From Cerioporus squamosus (taxonomy: Eukaryota; Basidiomycota; Agaricomycetes; Polyporales; Polyporaceae), in assembly GCA_022592435.1 (NCBI GenBank), contig JABYQS010000048.1, positions 124,001-188,000 on the forward strand: DNA of 64,000 bases. Reading direction: 5' to 3'. Within the stretch, counting starts at the first letter, position 1; each line of letters begins with the position of its first letter. Made by a program: the position numbers and the translations under genes. The notes beneath the pieces were generated by a model. That model saw only the letters and a program-made list of their open reading frames with translations, did no database searches and was not told the origin of the DNA. Positions 12,482-24,369 of this stretch are shown piece after piece.

Positions 12482-14529
12482 GGGAGAGAGAAGTAAGTTC
12501 GTTGAGGAAGAGAACGCGAAGGTGCGGTTGTGCAACACGACGTGCGCTCGACCTACCCTGATATGTCTTATAGGACGCGGGTCCGCAGACCACCAAGCCT
12601 GGAAGTCGCATCCCCAACGCCTCGCGGCATCAGCATACAGCGTATCACCGCCCAAAGAACCTCGGAAGGGTCGATATCCCCTGCCTTTTCAGGATAAAGG
12701 GACATTCCCGACTTACCATAGTAGGCGGGTGCCACTGCCACTCGCGGTGGTAACCGAGAGAAACCAAATATCACGCGGTGGCCGCATGCCCGACAAAAGA
12801 ACAAGGGAGAGCGAATATGGCAAGTAGACGTCGACGGTCTGCAAGAGGCACCCACAATGACTGAGATACACAAAAGCAGCGAGCCTCGCGTTGCACGAGC
12901 GCGGGGCTAGGACGGTACCGCCCCTCGTGGCATCGCCAATCCGGCAAGTAGCTGCTCTCTGCAGTCCTATCGGGGCCATCGATAGTCTTCACAAAAACTC
13001 ACCAATGACTAGGTGCATGCGGTTCCCTTCTCCCTGCGGTGTCGTGATGATGTGCCGGCATAGGTCGGGGAGACTGCGCACAGAGACCACTGGCCTTCTG
13101 CGGATTGCGCGAATCTCCCGAGATGAGCCCAGCGACGAAGGTTAGGCGAGCCCCTCAGTAAGACATAGAGTAGAACAAAAAAGCACAGCTCGCCAGGATC
13201 ATCGAGCAAGCCTCAGCAGGGATAGTGGGGACGTTACGGTTGAGGATACAGTCAAGGTGCAGTTCAAGAGGCTGACTCGGACATCGTGGCGTTGCGTGGC
13301 GGTGCTCGGCGCTCACATCTCTTAATATGGTAGTTCTCCCATACCAAGGGTCGCTGGGCGTCTGATGATACATCTCCTCGTCTCTGCTACTAAGCTCAAG
13401 CAGTCCCGACAAGCAGCGAAGGGTACTGCGCCCTGGCAATCTTATAACTTATAGCAGATTTCAGGCTGGCGTACCAGTGGCGGAGCCACAGTGTCATGCC
13501 GAGGTGTGTGAAAGTAGTAGAGTACTGTACAGAGCTTCTATTCAACTCCGACTACCTCAGCACCACTGGCACTAGATCCCATCGTCGTACGCGATTCTCT
13601 CCCCCATCCTCCTCCTCTGTATCCATCGTACAGGGAACATAGGCATCCTTTTTCTTTCTACACTGCCTTGAACGACGACAACCTCATGGCCCGGTGAGAT
13701 GACATCCTGCTCTGACTCATGGACTCTGACTTCGACAACACCAAGCCTGAGCTCATTATGTGTTCGTGCAGGAATAATCAGAACGAGGATCTACACCCAA
13801 ACGGGCAGCGACTCATTGCGCTCCGGGATATGAAGCGCGTGTACGGATATGGAAATCCCGTATGAGATGTACGGTCTCTCGAACCCGAGGCCGGCATCGA
13901 AGGTCACTGCCGAACAAGTCAGGAGAGCGTCAGACAACTGGGAGGGGCACAGCGTCTTGGAGGATATCGATACTCAGTGGGGAGCACTTCCGCAGGGTGG
14001 GGCTCTGGAAGGGTACGGAAGTTCCTGATCAGCGAAGCCTGAGGATGTAAATGGTGAGAGACCTGCACCGTAGCGCAAGACATCGAGAGACTTACTTCAA
14101 GTTGTTATTCTGTACAGCAATTCCACACTACCAAGAGTCCTCGAGGGTTCGGCGTATAACAGACAGACGCAGTATGAAGCACGAGATCAATGGTGAACAC
14201 ACCTCAGACACGGATTCTCGACGAGTTCCCGGTAGTGTGAGACGACTTCGTCCGACAAGTTTCAACAACATGAAGGCAGATGGCGTGACTACTAATGAGA
14301 CACGCTCGCATACACGCCGGAGCGACGCGTCAATGATCAGACGCTTTATTACCGTGCGCGAGCAGTTCGGACGAGAGCATGGTATTGGTTTGGTGAAACA
14401 GACATCGGAGTACGGCGACATGGCAGTGCGTATAGGACGTCGCATCCGTGGTCGACAGGTCCTCCTGGGACGGATACTCATCGGCAAACGACCCCAGCGC
14501 CGCATCCCGAAGGTGCATCGTGGGCCAAG
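12482..14529. other. About 2 kb without a supported gene
   Basis: Upstream of the preceding minus-strand gene. Contains short open frames on both strands; a minus-strand stretch near 13155-13440 encodes PTIPAEACSMILASCAFLF, which could be another decayed membrane-protein remnant, but nothing links it to further exons. A plus-strand frame at 14051-14590 is Arg-rich and lies opposite the 3' end of the next gene, so I do not call it. Confidence 0.35.
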
Positions 14530-15655
14530 TCAATCCCATCGCATATTCCCCGATGGATTCGCTGCGTCTTGCGTCGGATACCAGCTATGATAGGGGTGCT
14601 GGGGCGCAGAACCATGGGCAGCCTCCGCACCCCCGCCTTCATGGCTTGGACTCGGGTATCCGGCGGGAGCGGGATGCGTAACGGTATAGGAATCCCACCC
14701 AGCGACGGTTGTGTTCTCCTGCACGAAGGTCTGCGACGGAAATAACGGATCGTTGGTCGCTCCCTGCCACCATAGCGGCTTGTAGGGATCTTCCGCGTCG
14801 GCATAGGGATTAGATGCCGAGGAGGTATCTAGACTAGTACCCGACTGGGCACCAGAGAACATGCCGTAGGGAGTCGCGGTGGGGAAAGCACCATGGGGTT
14901 GAGCATGGCTAGCCTGCATCGTAACGTATCCCCAACCGTGTCCGCTCGTGGACTGCGAGACTGTGTCTGCAGACGCTCCGTATTGCATTCCGCCATGCAC
15001 TGGTTGATGCCGGCTATGAGCAATGCGAGTGCCACGCGGGGACTCGTACTCGGGTGAGAGTGGGCGACGGTTGTGCGACGAGATCATAGGAGCGAAGCCT
15101 CCATGGGAAGTCATGGCGGTAGAGGCACGACCGACGGCGTGATGGCGCGGGGCCCTCGGAAGATGACGACGAGATACCGGAAACTTCAAAGCAACACCGG
15201 GTTGCTGAGCCATGGCGACATGGACTCCGTTGGCGGGATGGATGCGGCTTGGGACCTGTGTGGGTTCGAAAAGCCAGCGAGGGACGCGTCAGGTGTGCCC
15301 CGAGTCACGAGGCCAAACGAAGCCAAAGGACTCACGACGAAGGTTTTCGACCGCGGTGTTGCAGGTGTGGCGTCGGACGCAACTGCAACATGCTTCAAGC
15401 GGGGGGTAGCGGACGATGTTGGGCGATGGAGAAGCGTGGTTGAAGAAAAGGATACAGCAGAGACGTCACGTCTGCCAGGCCTGTGCCAGCGTTCACCCCA
15501 CACATGTACGAACTTGTGAATCTGTGCAGTAAGCCGACGATGAGACGTGGCCCAGAATTTGCGGCATGAACGCGTACCTTGCCGTCCGACCCATCTACGA
15601 GACGTGCCGGTATAGTTTGCTTCGGACCGGGGCGGGGACAGTGACGCTTGGCCAT
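14530..15655 (-). CDS. Unrecognised low-complexity protein, 329 aa
   Basis: Three exons, complement(15578..15655, 15336..15521, 14530..15255), with donors GTACGC and GTGAGT, acceptors TGCACAG and CCACACAG, and one continuous frame. It starts MAKRHCPRPGPKQTIPARLV (basic, 26 codons). Exon 2 carries KFVHVWGERWHRPGRRDV and Ser/Thr/Pro-rich sequence. The last exon is rich in His, Tyr, Ser, Gly and Pro (HGWGYVTMQASHAQPHGAF, YKPLWWQGATNDPLF) and ends GNMRWD. There is no known domain, signal peptide or membrane helix. The architecture, a short basic start followed by a long Tyr/Pro/Ser-rich last exon, recurs in four other genes of this window. The role is unknown; a disordered nuclear protein is a guess. 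The exon 2 frame is the least certain part. Confidence 0.6.
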
Positions 15656-17221
15656 TGCGGCAGAGGTGACGATGTTGCAGTGGGGATTCGGCTAGAGAGC
15701 GTCGAGAGAGCGTATTTGACTGTAGAGGGACGGTTGCCTTTTCACCTTTTTTCGGTCTCCCAGCTTCGTGCGGAGTCGCGGCCTCGCCGCGACTACGGAT
15801 GCAGTAAGTAGGGGCCATGAAACGTGAGTTGATCGTGAGCACCCACAAACGATGTTCTCCCCATCGACAAGTAATAGGGATCAGAGGAAGCTTGTCGAGA
15901 GGAAAACGTTGCGAATACGCAGGGTCCGGCCGGAAAACCTGTGTGATGGCTCTGCAAGTAGCGGAAAATACAGCGTGCAAGACACGTTGCAGGGTTCGTA
16001 TGCGGATGCATCTCGGGCGGCGCAGCAAAATATCCAGCCTGCAGTGGCAGAGGAGACGGTCGTTGGTCTAGGTGGCGATGTCGTACCCTCACTCAAGGCG
16101 TCCTGCAATAGCACGGGTTCTGGAAATTGTGCAGCTAAGCTTATCCAGGAGATGGGAGCAGAGATGGTACCTTGGGTGCGAAAATCCGATTAACACTCTG
16201 GCATCCTCGCGCCCACTAGGACTGCGCCCGAGTTGTTGGGGTAACTCCGAGTCCAGAAGACACTCGACTAGCTGGAATGTTTGGCCGGCCATCCGGAGCC
16301 CGAAGGATCGCTCGAGAACCGTCGCTTCTTGGACACACGGAGAAGGCGGTGGAGTGCGGCCGCGTCGATTGAGCAATAAGTACAAGAATCGGTAACGAGC
16401 GGTGTACCTGATAATCTGATGGGGTCAGAAGAGAGGAGCTCGAGACAGAAGAGATGAGGTACGTTACCACAAGCGGGCCACGCCGAGCTGTGCGCGTTGT
16501 CGCCAGCTCCCAGTGGTCAGTGTTGGAATCGAAGGATGTCGTTGCGTGTGGATGTTGCTAGGAATGAGCTATACTCAATAGCATGGTAGAAGTCATGGTA
16601 TATCTACTCTACAGCCGAGAGAGAATGGACCCAAAAGCCTGGATAAGAGGGATAAGTCCGTGCCGGCGATGCCCTCCTGGCGACTCGGAGCTGGCCGATC
16701 ACAAGCGCAAAGTAGAGTAGGCGGATGCATGCGTCTGTGTGGAGCTAATTCAACGCGATACAACGCCGGAGTTTGCGTGTGGTCGGACCACTGTCTGACT
16801 AGAGAATGCATAGGCTGTCGCATCCAAGGGATTCAGGGTCCAAGGATGTAGTACTTGGTACGCGACTGCGCCGGAGGTCGCACAACCGGTACTGTACCGT
16901 TCCGTCAGAACAGGGAAGTAACTCTCAATCTCTGTTGTCGGCAGCCAGCAAGCACAACGCAGAGGACCATGAGGTTGCGGCGTACTGGACCTGGGCGGTG
17001 GCAAGAACTTGACAATAGGGCGGCGTTCAAAAACAAAGGTTGCTATATGGGGAATGCCGAGTCGCGAAGCGGACACGTGATCGTCGCGCACGTCGCGTCT
17101 CTGCGCGTTGGCGGAGCGTCGTTCCCTCTTGCTTCTGGACCACCACCTCGGTGTGTTTCTGCGGTTCTACAGCCTTTCTTGTAAACTATACTTTTTTACT
17201 GGGTATCCTCATGACGTTCGG
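15656..17221. other. Intergenic region with no supported gene
   Basis: Lies between two divergently transcribed genes (unknown protein, minus; kinase, plus). Open frames on the minus strand up to about 16090 run on from the previous gene's upstream side but lack a clear start or splice pairing. A TATATGG sequence near 17044 precedes the kinase start by about 180 bases. Confidence 0.35.
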
Positions 17222-20170
17222 ATGTCTCTATCATGGCACAAGCGCAAGACTCGTCTCAAGGCTCTCATCGGTGCAGACGGAGAGGATGCTGAGGCACTGG
17301 TGCTCGACCAGCTCATGCACGGGCAGACGGTGATTGGGAAGACAGGTGAGCTTTGATCTGTGCTTGTATGCACGACGACCTCAGCCATCATGGTCATCGC
17401 AGCCAAGACGATCCAAATCGACTCTCTCCGATTCACCGACAAAGACCTGGATCTAGTCGGCACGCTAGAGTACGGGCAGTACGGCGTGGTGCGTCAACCT
17501 CATGAACGACTTTTCTATGCTCTTGCGCTGAATGAGGGTACCTCAAGATTGACGTCGTAACTTGTAAGCTCAACGGCTCTCCCTATGTCCGAAAGTCCAC
17601 GGAGAAGAGATTTGCGCTGCGAACACGGGAGGTATGTAATCTCATCTGATCAGTGGGTATGCAGTATGGGGGTTGCGGCAAGTGACCATCGACAAGGGTA
17701 TGACTTTGGATGGCATGGCTACTCGCTACCACCGTGCTAGGCAGGAGACAACGAGTCTGGCTGAGAGCAATGTTGCAGGAAGTGCATGAGTTGGTTGGAC
17801 TAGCAATGGGCAGTGTTGGATGCCTGTGCTGACGTTTGCTGTTGCGGCCGTGTCCTCAAGTTGAACCGGAATGGCGCCGTTCCCCCTTGACTACTCTTCC
17901 TGATCGGACTCGTACACTAGTCTTCTGACAACCTTCTCCCTCCAGCAATGTTCACCGCAGCTTGAGCGAGACATCCTACTACAAGCACGCAAAACAGATT
18001 CCCACTGGGCCCCACGTCTCTTGTGTGCTTTCCAGACACCCACTCACCTTAACTTGGTGATGGATTACATCGAGGGCGGCACATTATGGGACGTCTTGGA
18101 GTCGAGTCCACACGACGGAAAGCTTCTGGAGGCGGACTTGCGATGGTGGATGCCGCAAGTTGTCAGTGCCATTCACTGGTGCCACTCGCAAGGCTTCGTC
18201 CATCGGTGTGTATAGTTCAGCTCGCATGGTCGCGTCGTCTAAGCTCTCTCGCAGTGATATAAAACCACACAACTTCGTCATCACGGGCACCGCACATATC
18301 CGCCTCATCGACTTCGGCTCTGCCGCTCCCTTGCTCCCTGCAGCTCCAGATGGCAGCCAAGCCGTGCCATCTGAGCACTGTCTTGTGCCGTGTGGGACCT
18401 GCGACTACATATCTCCAGAGATTCTTCAGGCGCATGAAGAAGCTTTGGTAGCTCTTGAGATGGAAGATGACGAAGCTTGGGCTAGTAAGCGCAAGCCCGC
18501 AGGGTATGGTCGCGAGACTGACTGGTGGAGTATGGGCGCTATGCTCTATGAGATGGCATATGGCGTCGCACCTTTTTTCTCAAGGGAGATCCGACATACC
18601 TATGCGAGGATCATGGACCATCACGTAAGTGCGTATAGTATCATGCCAACTGTGGATGATACGACCGATATCAACAGAAGAGCCTCAAGTTCGATACTGC
18701 TGCTCCCGTCTCTACTGAGCTACAAGATCTGTTACGGCGGTAAGAGGATCGATAGCTGGTCTGCATCAGATCGACTGAGGCTTGTTATGTAGGCTTCTCA
18801 CAAGCGCAGAACTACGACTGGGTCGCTGCAGCGTAACCGAGCTGCAGGATCATCCGTTCTTCGCTCGCGGTTGCTTCGATAACTTGCACCAAAGTGAGTC
18901 ACATTCGTGCCTTACGGTCCCTTCTCATCAAGAACACTCTCACAGAGGAGAAACCCGCGGACTTGCACGTCCCCCAGTTCACCTATACTACTCCAGTGGT
19001 GCCTGCCGCGCCTGCTGCGTCGAACTCTCTTGACGAGACACAGTCGCGCGGATTCGCCTTCTCCGCATTCTTCCAGTCATCGTCTCCGATGACCGCCCCC
19101 AACGGCTCGACGCCCCACAGTGGGGCCTCCGTCGTACAGGCTACGCCTTCACACGGTTCTACTCGATCTATACTCCGCGAACAGCCCACTGCAGCATTCA
19201 TCGGTTTCTCCTGGGGCCCTCCTATAGATGCATTTGATGAGCGCACGACGGACAGTCCCCAGCAACGCGCAAATCTCAGCACGCCGCGTCCGCTGCAGCA
19301 CCTCTTTGTACCACCTACACCGTTTGGCCAACTGTCCGCCAACAACGCAAACGCCGTCCAGAGCACTCCTGTTGGCCCGCGCTACCCCTTTGCGACTCCC
19401 GTGCGGCCAAACCTACTCACGCCGTTCCAGACCCTGCCCCGCGCGAGCACTGTACGACGCACCGTTCAGAGGCGCGCAGTGTCCGACCGCGAAGCCATGA
19501 AGCAGCTCGTCGACTGCGTAGGGATGAGTGCGCGTAAGAAGGTGTTGGAGAGCGGACGCAAGCCGCGCGTGCTCCTTTCCGCCAGCCGCTCTGGCACTCT
19601 CAAAGAGCTTCGCTTCGATCGGTCCGTGGCCGTCGTCGGGGACGGCGGCGTGTCCTTCCACGAACAGGCTCGCAGTCGCATTCCGATAGTGCCCTTGGCG
19701 CGTCGTTCCTCTCTGTCTCGTCGCGGGCGTCGGGTCCTGGGGCCGCTGCTGTGAGCACCAGCGCCACGGGACTGACCCAGGAGATTCTCATGGAGGATAC
19801 CAGCTCCGACATGGACTCGGACGTTCCCCCAAGTCCGAGTCCCACCCCGCGACCTGGCTCAGCGATGTCCATCCTCTCCCGGAGGAGTCAGACACCGACA
19901 GGCTCGTACTTCCTACGCAGTGGGGGCAGCAACAACCTCCGGGTGGGCGATGAGAGCAAACGGACCGTCTCGCCTTCTCCTGCGGAGCCGGAACCGACGC
20001 GTGCGCCGCCGTACGAGGACAAGAGCACCGTGGTACTTAGCGGCGATGATACCTTCTCGTATGAGGAGCTTGAGCGGATGGAGAGGAAGTACAGGCGGTT
20101 GATGGGCGATATCGCCATAGTTGAGGGAAGGCTGGATGAGGTGTCGAGTCTTATGCGGGACGGGAGGTAA
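17222..20170 (+). CDS. Serine/threonine protein kinase, AGC-like, with long disordered tail
   Basis: The kinase begins MSLSWHKRKTRLKALIGADG. Exons 17222..17345, 17403..17488, 17548..17631 and from 17946 onward are phase-consistent. The Gly-loop is degenerate (GTLEYGQYGV), the ATP lysine lies in YVRKSTEKRFAL, the catalytic loop is FVHRDIKPHNF (split by an intron), DFG is IDFGSAAPL, the APE-equivalent is ISPEIL, and helix F reads TDWWSMGAMLYEMAYGVAPF. After the kinase core come LQDHPFFARG and a C-terminal Ser/Pro-rich region of about 400 residues with KKVLESGRKPRVL and a final coiled-coil-like YEELERMERKYRRLMGDI. The frame changes between about 19620 and 19680; a 50-nt intron 19626..19675 with a weak donor (GTGGCC) and good acceptor (CTCGCAG) would join both parts. 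The intron at 17632-17945 is 314 nt. Substrates are unknown; it resembles Rho-kinase/citron-type kinases only loosely. Confidence 0.85.
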
Positions 20171-20522
20171 CTTATCTTATACTGACTAGACTCACCTGTA
20201 TTCAGACCGTTGTAGCCGCTACAAGAGCTTGGTTTATTGCGCCTTGCGCCCCCGCTTAGGAGACGCGTGAAGGTGGATCGCATCGTCTCATGACCGTCGA
20301 GCGCTGCCGTGTCTCTGATCTGACTCGATAAGTAACGGCAGCGGCCGCGATGTACGAGGTACTGGAGCAGTGCTTCGCACCGCCTCGACCTTGCGTCAGT
20401 AGTTATATACCCGGCAATTAACTGATCTCCACCCCTCGAACTTGCTGTTAAGTCGAGTACCACAGTGAGTGGTTAGACTTCGCTTCATTCGCATTGCTGC
20501 TAACCGCGTCTTGTTGCAGGGC
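20171..20522. other. Short intergenic spacer
   Basis: Three hundred and fifty bases separating the kinase stop from the F-box start, both on the plus strand. No distinct motif seen. Confidence 0.4.
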
Positions 20523-21837
20523 ATGCCCTTCCCAGAACTTCCTGGCGAGATCACGGACCGCATCATCTCTCATGTGGGGCCGGACATTCCATCGTTACTG
20601 AACTGCGCGCTGGTGTGCAGCAGGTGGCTCCCTGCAAGCCGTCATCATCTGTTCACTGAGATCAACTCTCCGCCCAAATCATCCTACAAACTCCTAGTCG
20701 CTCGCGTCTTGCACTCCGAATCCATGAGGCCGTGGCTCGCGTCGGTGCGCTCGGTGGCGTTCTTCGAAGAGGACAAGATCGACGAAAGAACATGGAAGCC
20801 AAGACAACCCGAGGAGCAGGTCGGACGGCTGTTCATCCGCGACTTCATTGGCCACCTGCCAAACATGCGCTACCTCCGCTTTCAGGGGGGGAACTGGACA
20901 CAGTGCCGACCTCCCCCTCGCGCCTTCGTGGCCTTCTCGCAGTTCCCGTCGCTCTGCACGCTGGACCTCTTCGGCTGCCAGTTCCCGTCGTTCGCTGCGT
21001 TGCGCCAGATGCTGAGCGCGCTTCCGGGGTTGTCCAGCCTTATGATCAAGGATGCACAGTGGCCCGCTTCACCCAACCCTCACCTTGTCCCTGTTGTGGG
21101 TTCCGACAGTAGACCCATGCTGGAGACGCTGCGCTTTGTGATGCAGGACGTGAATCACTGCGGCCGTGAGTTCATGGACTGGCTTGTCCAGACTGCATCT
21201 CGAATTTCTATCCGCCGACTCGAGGTACTCCGTGGAGGCGATCCCGCGACCAACCCCTGGTCCGTAATATCCAGTTACACGCACATGCTTGCTTCAGCGG
21301 TGAACTCGCTGAGAATCACTTACCTAGATAGTGAGTCTCTCGCTTGCTCACAGCCGTGCTCTGAAGCTGATCTTACGACTAGACAGGCTGTCATCTCTAT
21401 CCGACTTCACCAACCTGACGGACCTCTTAGTTGACGTCCTGGACAACATCCATGGGTACCCAGACTGGGAAGGCATCGCGCGGCTGCTGCAGGCCCTGCG
21501 ATGTCCGCTACATACGTTCACGATCGCCTCATATGTGTCCCAGCCGCTCCCTCACTCAAACACGCCCCGAAGGGATATCCGAAGCTCCGTCTACGAGGAT
21601 GGGATGGAGGTCCTGGACGCCATTTTCGAGCACAGCCCTTTCCAGGAGCTGAAGACGGTAGTATTCTCTATGCAAATCGTCGTCTTCGCAGACAAGGACG
21701 TCTCGCTAGCATCCAGGCCGGCCCATACCCAGGAGGGTCTGAGCGAGATAATTAAGCGCAAGCTCCCGAAGCTGGCGAAGCGAGTTGATGCGAGGGCTTT
21801 TGTTCATGTACGCATCCTACCATCAGAGGGAGCGTAG
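20523..21837 (+). CDS. F-box domain protein, 420 aa
   Basis: Exons 20523..21330 and 21383..21837, with a 52-nt intron (GTGAGT...GACTAG), give 420 residues. The N-terminus MPFPELPGEITDRIISHVG with SLLNCALVCSRWLPASRHHLF is a clear F-box. The rest has the leucine-rich, irregular repeats seen in agaricomycete F-box proteins (MRYLRFQGGNW, LCTLDLFGCQFPSF, LSSLMIKDAQWP, RRLEVLRGG, LTDLLVDVLDNIHGYPDW). It would act as a substrate receptor of an SCF ubiquitin ligase; the target is unknown. The ATG directly before the F-box is used. It differs in sequence from the F-box protein at 1161-2419, so the two are not recent duplicates. Confidence 0.88.
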
Positions 21838-21840
21838 ACG

Positions 21841-22215
21841 ACTTCGATGCCGCTGGGCGAGAACTTCCGATTCTGTGGATCAATGGTGTTTCGCTGGCTG
21901 TGAAGCAAGCGTTTGCACTAAACCTAAGCTACTTACTTACCACTATGTGTTACCACCTCGCGAGCCTCTATCAGAACCTACGTCCTCCCGAGCGCAGTAT
22001 CACAGCAAATGAGCTCTAGGATTGTTGAAGGACTTCCTTACGTCTTCTCAAGGCGAGCGAGAATACATACCTAGCTGAGTGGTCAATTAAGGCTTCCAAG
22101 ATTTTCTGTTTCACACAAAGGGAGCAATGGTTTGACTTATGGCGCATGTTTCCTACGCTGGAGAAGCTCGGCTGGTCGTTTCACAGGCAATTCCCGGAGT
22201 TGGATCCGGACATAA
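21841..22215 (+). pseudogene. Open reading frame relic with two in-frame stops
   Basis: One frame can be read from about 21856 to 22215 with protein-like composition on both sides of two stop codons. Before: LPILWINGVSLAVKQAFALN and YHLASLYQNLRPPERS. Then TAG and TGA three codons apart near 22015-22026. After: TSLRLLKASENTYLAEWS and REQWFDLWRMFPTLEKLGW. Both stops could arise from TGG by a single G-to-A change. I do not recognise the family. It could also be the remains of a gene that continued into exons I cannot place near 22220. Confidence 0.4.
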
Positions 22216-22634
22216 GTAAGTATCTCCTTACTACCTGCGCGTGCGCGTGCATCTGAGACTAATTGCACAACTGTGATACACCACTGGCGCGCCAAACACC
22301 GTATTCCTCCTCCTTCGGAGTTGTAACTTGTCACAGTCCACGGGCGTCTGAGTTCCCAAACCAGGACTGCTCAGGCCCGGACACTGCAATGCATTGACGA
22401 TGCCACCCGGTGAGTGTCAGCCAAAACACCATGTCGGAAGCTACTTATGCACTCACATGTATCTTCGATGGACTCAACAGGGGTCGAGGGAGAGAGCGTA
22501 GCAGGCGGTTGGCCGAGGACCGCCTGGCGCTTCCGATAACCAAATTGGTGGTTGTTACGTAAGAAGAGGTCACGGTCAGACTTGCGCGGAGTCATCAAAC
22601 TCGAGCTCACCACTGGGAGGTGTTGATCGACACA
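22216..22634. other. Spacer upstream of gamma-glutamyl phosphate reductase
   Basis: No coding exon seen; this should contain the promoter of the next gene. Confidence 0.35.
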
Positions 22635-24205
22635 ATGTCGCAAGCAAACAGCAACGCTGCCACAGACATTGCGAAGGCCGCGAAGGCAGCTTTTGAGGCC
22701 TCGCAACTTATCGGTTCGTCGGAACGGGTGAAGGCCTTGCGCGAGATCCGCAAGGAACTAGAGGAGGACAAGGATGCGATCCTCGCAGCAAACCGCGCAG
22801 ATTTGGAGGTGCTCGTCGTCCTTCATTCTGTAGCTCATCTGTACGTTTGCTCACCTGTGTGTTGAATCTGTAGGCTGCTCAGCGGGAGGTCGACGCCGGC
22901 CGGATGTCGAGCTCCCTAATAAAGCGACTTGATCTCAACAAGGGAGACAAGTGGGACTCCATGCTTCAGGGCATCACAGATGTCGCGGAGCTTCCAGACC
23001 CGAACGGCATCGTCTCCTATGCCTCGGAGTTGGACGACGATCTGGAGCTGTATCGCGTCTCCTGTCCCATCGGGGTGCTGCTCGTAATCTTCGAAGCGCG
23101 TCCTGAAGTTGTCGTCAATATCGCCTCTCTTGCTATCAAGTCGGGTGAGAAATGCTGCAAATATCCCGGCTCCAGTCTGCGAGTGATAATAACCGTATAT
23201 GCCGCCGTAGGTAACGCCGCAATCCTGAAGGGTGGGAAGGAGTCGAACGAAACTACAAAGCTCCTCTCGAAGGCCATTCAAACGGCCCTATCCAAAACTC
23301 AGATCTCATCAAACTACATTCAAGCCATCCAAACCCGAGCCGAGGTCTCCGCGCTATTGCAGCTCGACCAGTACATCGACCTAGTCATCCCTCGCGGGAG
23401 CAACAGCCTCGTCCGCAACATCCAAAACAGCACGCGCATCCCGGTCATGGGCCATGCTGACGGCCTGTGCTCCGTCTACATCGACGCCTCTGCGGACGCA
23501 AAGAAGGCCATCCGAGTAGCTGTCGACTCCAAGGTTCGCACAGTATGAGAGTTCCCCATGGCGTCCCTTATTGACAGCCCACCCCAACAGATCGACTACC
23601 CTGCAGCGTGCAACGCAGCCGAGACCCTGATCCTGCACGAAAGTGTGCTACATACGATTTGGCCGGAAGTCGCGAAGGCACTGCTCGCAGCAGACGTTAA
23701 GCTTCTCTGCGACCCACCCTCGCTCGCGGTCCTCCGGGGTCTTTCGTCCGCACCCTCGAACCTATCTACACACGTGAAGCCGTCAACCCCGGAGTCCTAC
23801 ATCACTGAACACCTCAGCCTGACGCTCTCGGTGCTCACCGTCCCCTCGCTCTCCGCGGCGATCAGCCACATCAATGCGCACTCGTCGCACCACACCGACA
23901 GTATCGTCACCGAGGACGAGGCCGCTGCGTCGACATTCTGCCGCGGTGTCGACTCCGCGGGGACGTTCGTGAACGCGAGCACGCGGTTCGCGGACGGGTT
24001 CAGATACGGGTTCGGGACGGAGGTCGGCATCAGCACCGGGCGGATCCATGCACGCGGGCCCGTCGGCCTGGACGGTCTCGTCACGTACAAGTACATGCTG
24101 AGAAGCAAGGGAGAGCAGGGCCATGTAGTAGGAGAGTTCGGCACGGGCGAGGGCAAGAAGCAGTACAAGCACCGGAAAATCGACGCCTCCGCTGTGCCCT
24201 TCTGA
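22635..24205 (+). CDS. PRO2: Gamma-glutamyl phosphate reductase (proline biosynthesis)
   Basis: Reduces gamma-glutamyl phosphate to glutamate-5-semialdehyde with NADPH, the second step of proline synthesis from glutamate. It starts MSQANSNAATDIAKAAKAAF (ATG 22635-22637). Family blocks appear in order: AAQREVDAGRMSSSLIKRLD, YRVSCPIGVLLVIFEARPEV, GNAAILKGGKESNET, DLVIPRGSNSLVRNIQ and IPVMGHADG. The catalytic cysteine lies in YPAACNAAETLILHESV. It closes with FVNASTRFADGFRYGFG and EVGISTGRIHARGPVGLDGL, which are diagnostic. Short introns (for example after AIKSG, GTGAGA...CCGTAG) join the exons in phase. An upstream in-frame ATG at 22620 would add five residues (MLIDT). The gene looks complete and functional. 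The symbol follows the yeast name. Confidence 0.96.
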
Positions 24206-24369
24206 GCTGAAGGTGGGATGGTGGAATAGTGGGATAGTAGGATGTTCACAGGGGAAAGCAACAAAGCAGTGTATTAACGATTAAACATGCGGGGATATGG
24301 CTACATATGTGCGAAACGATGATGGCTGTACTTCGCCGAAGATCGAGAGTGTGTGTGCGGTGAACGTCA

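Noticed and set aside
14051..14590. 179-codon plus-strand frame
   Set aside because: Arg/Ser-rich, no domain, overlaps the 3' end of a better supported minus-strand gene.
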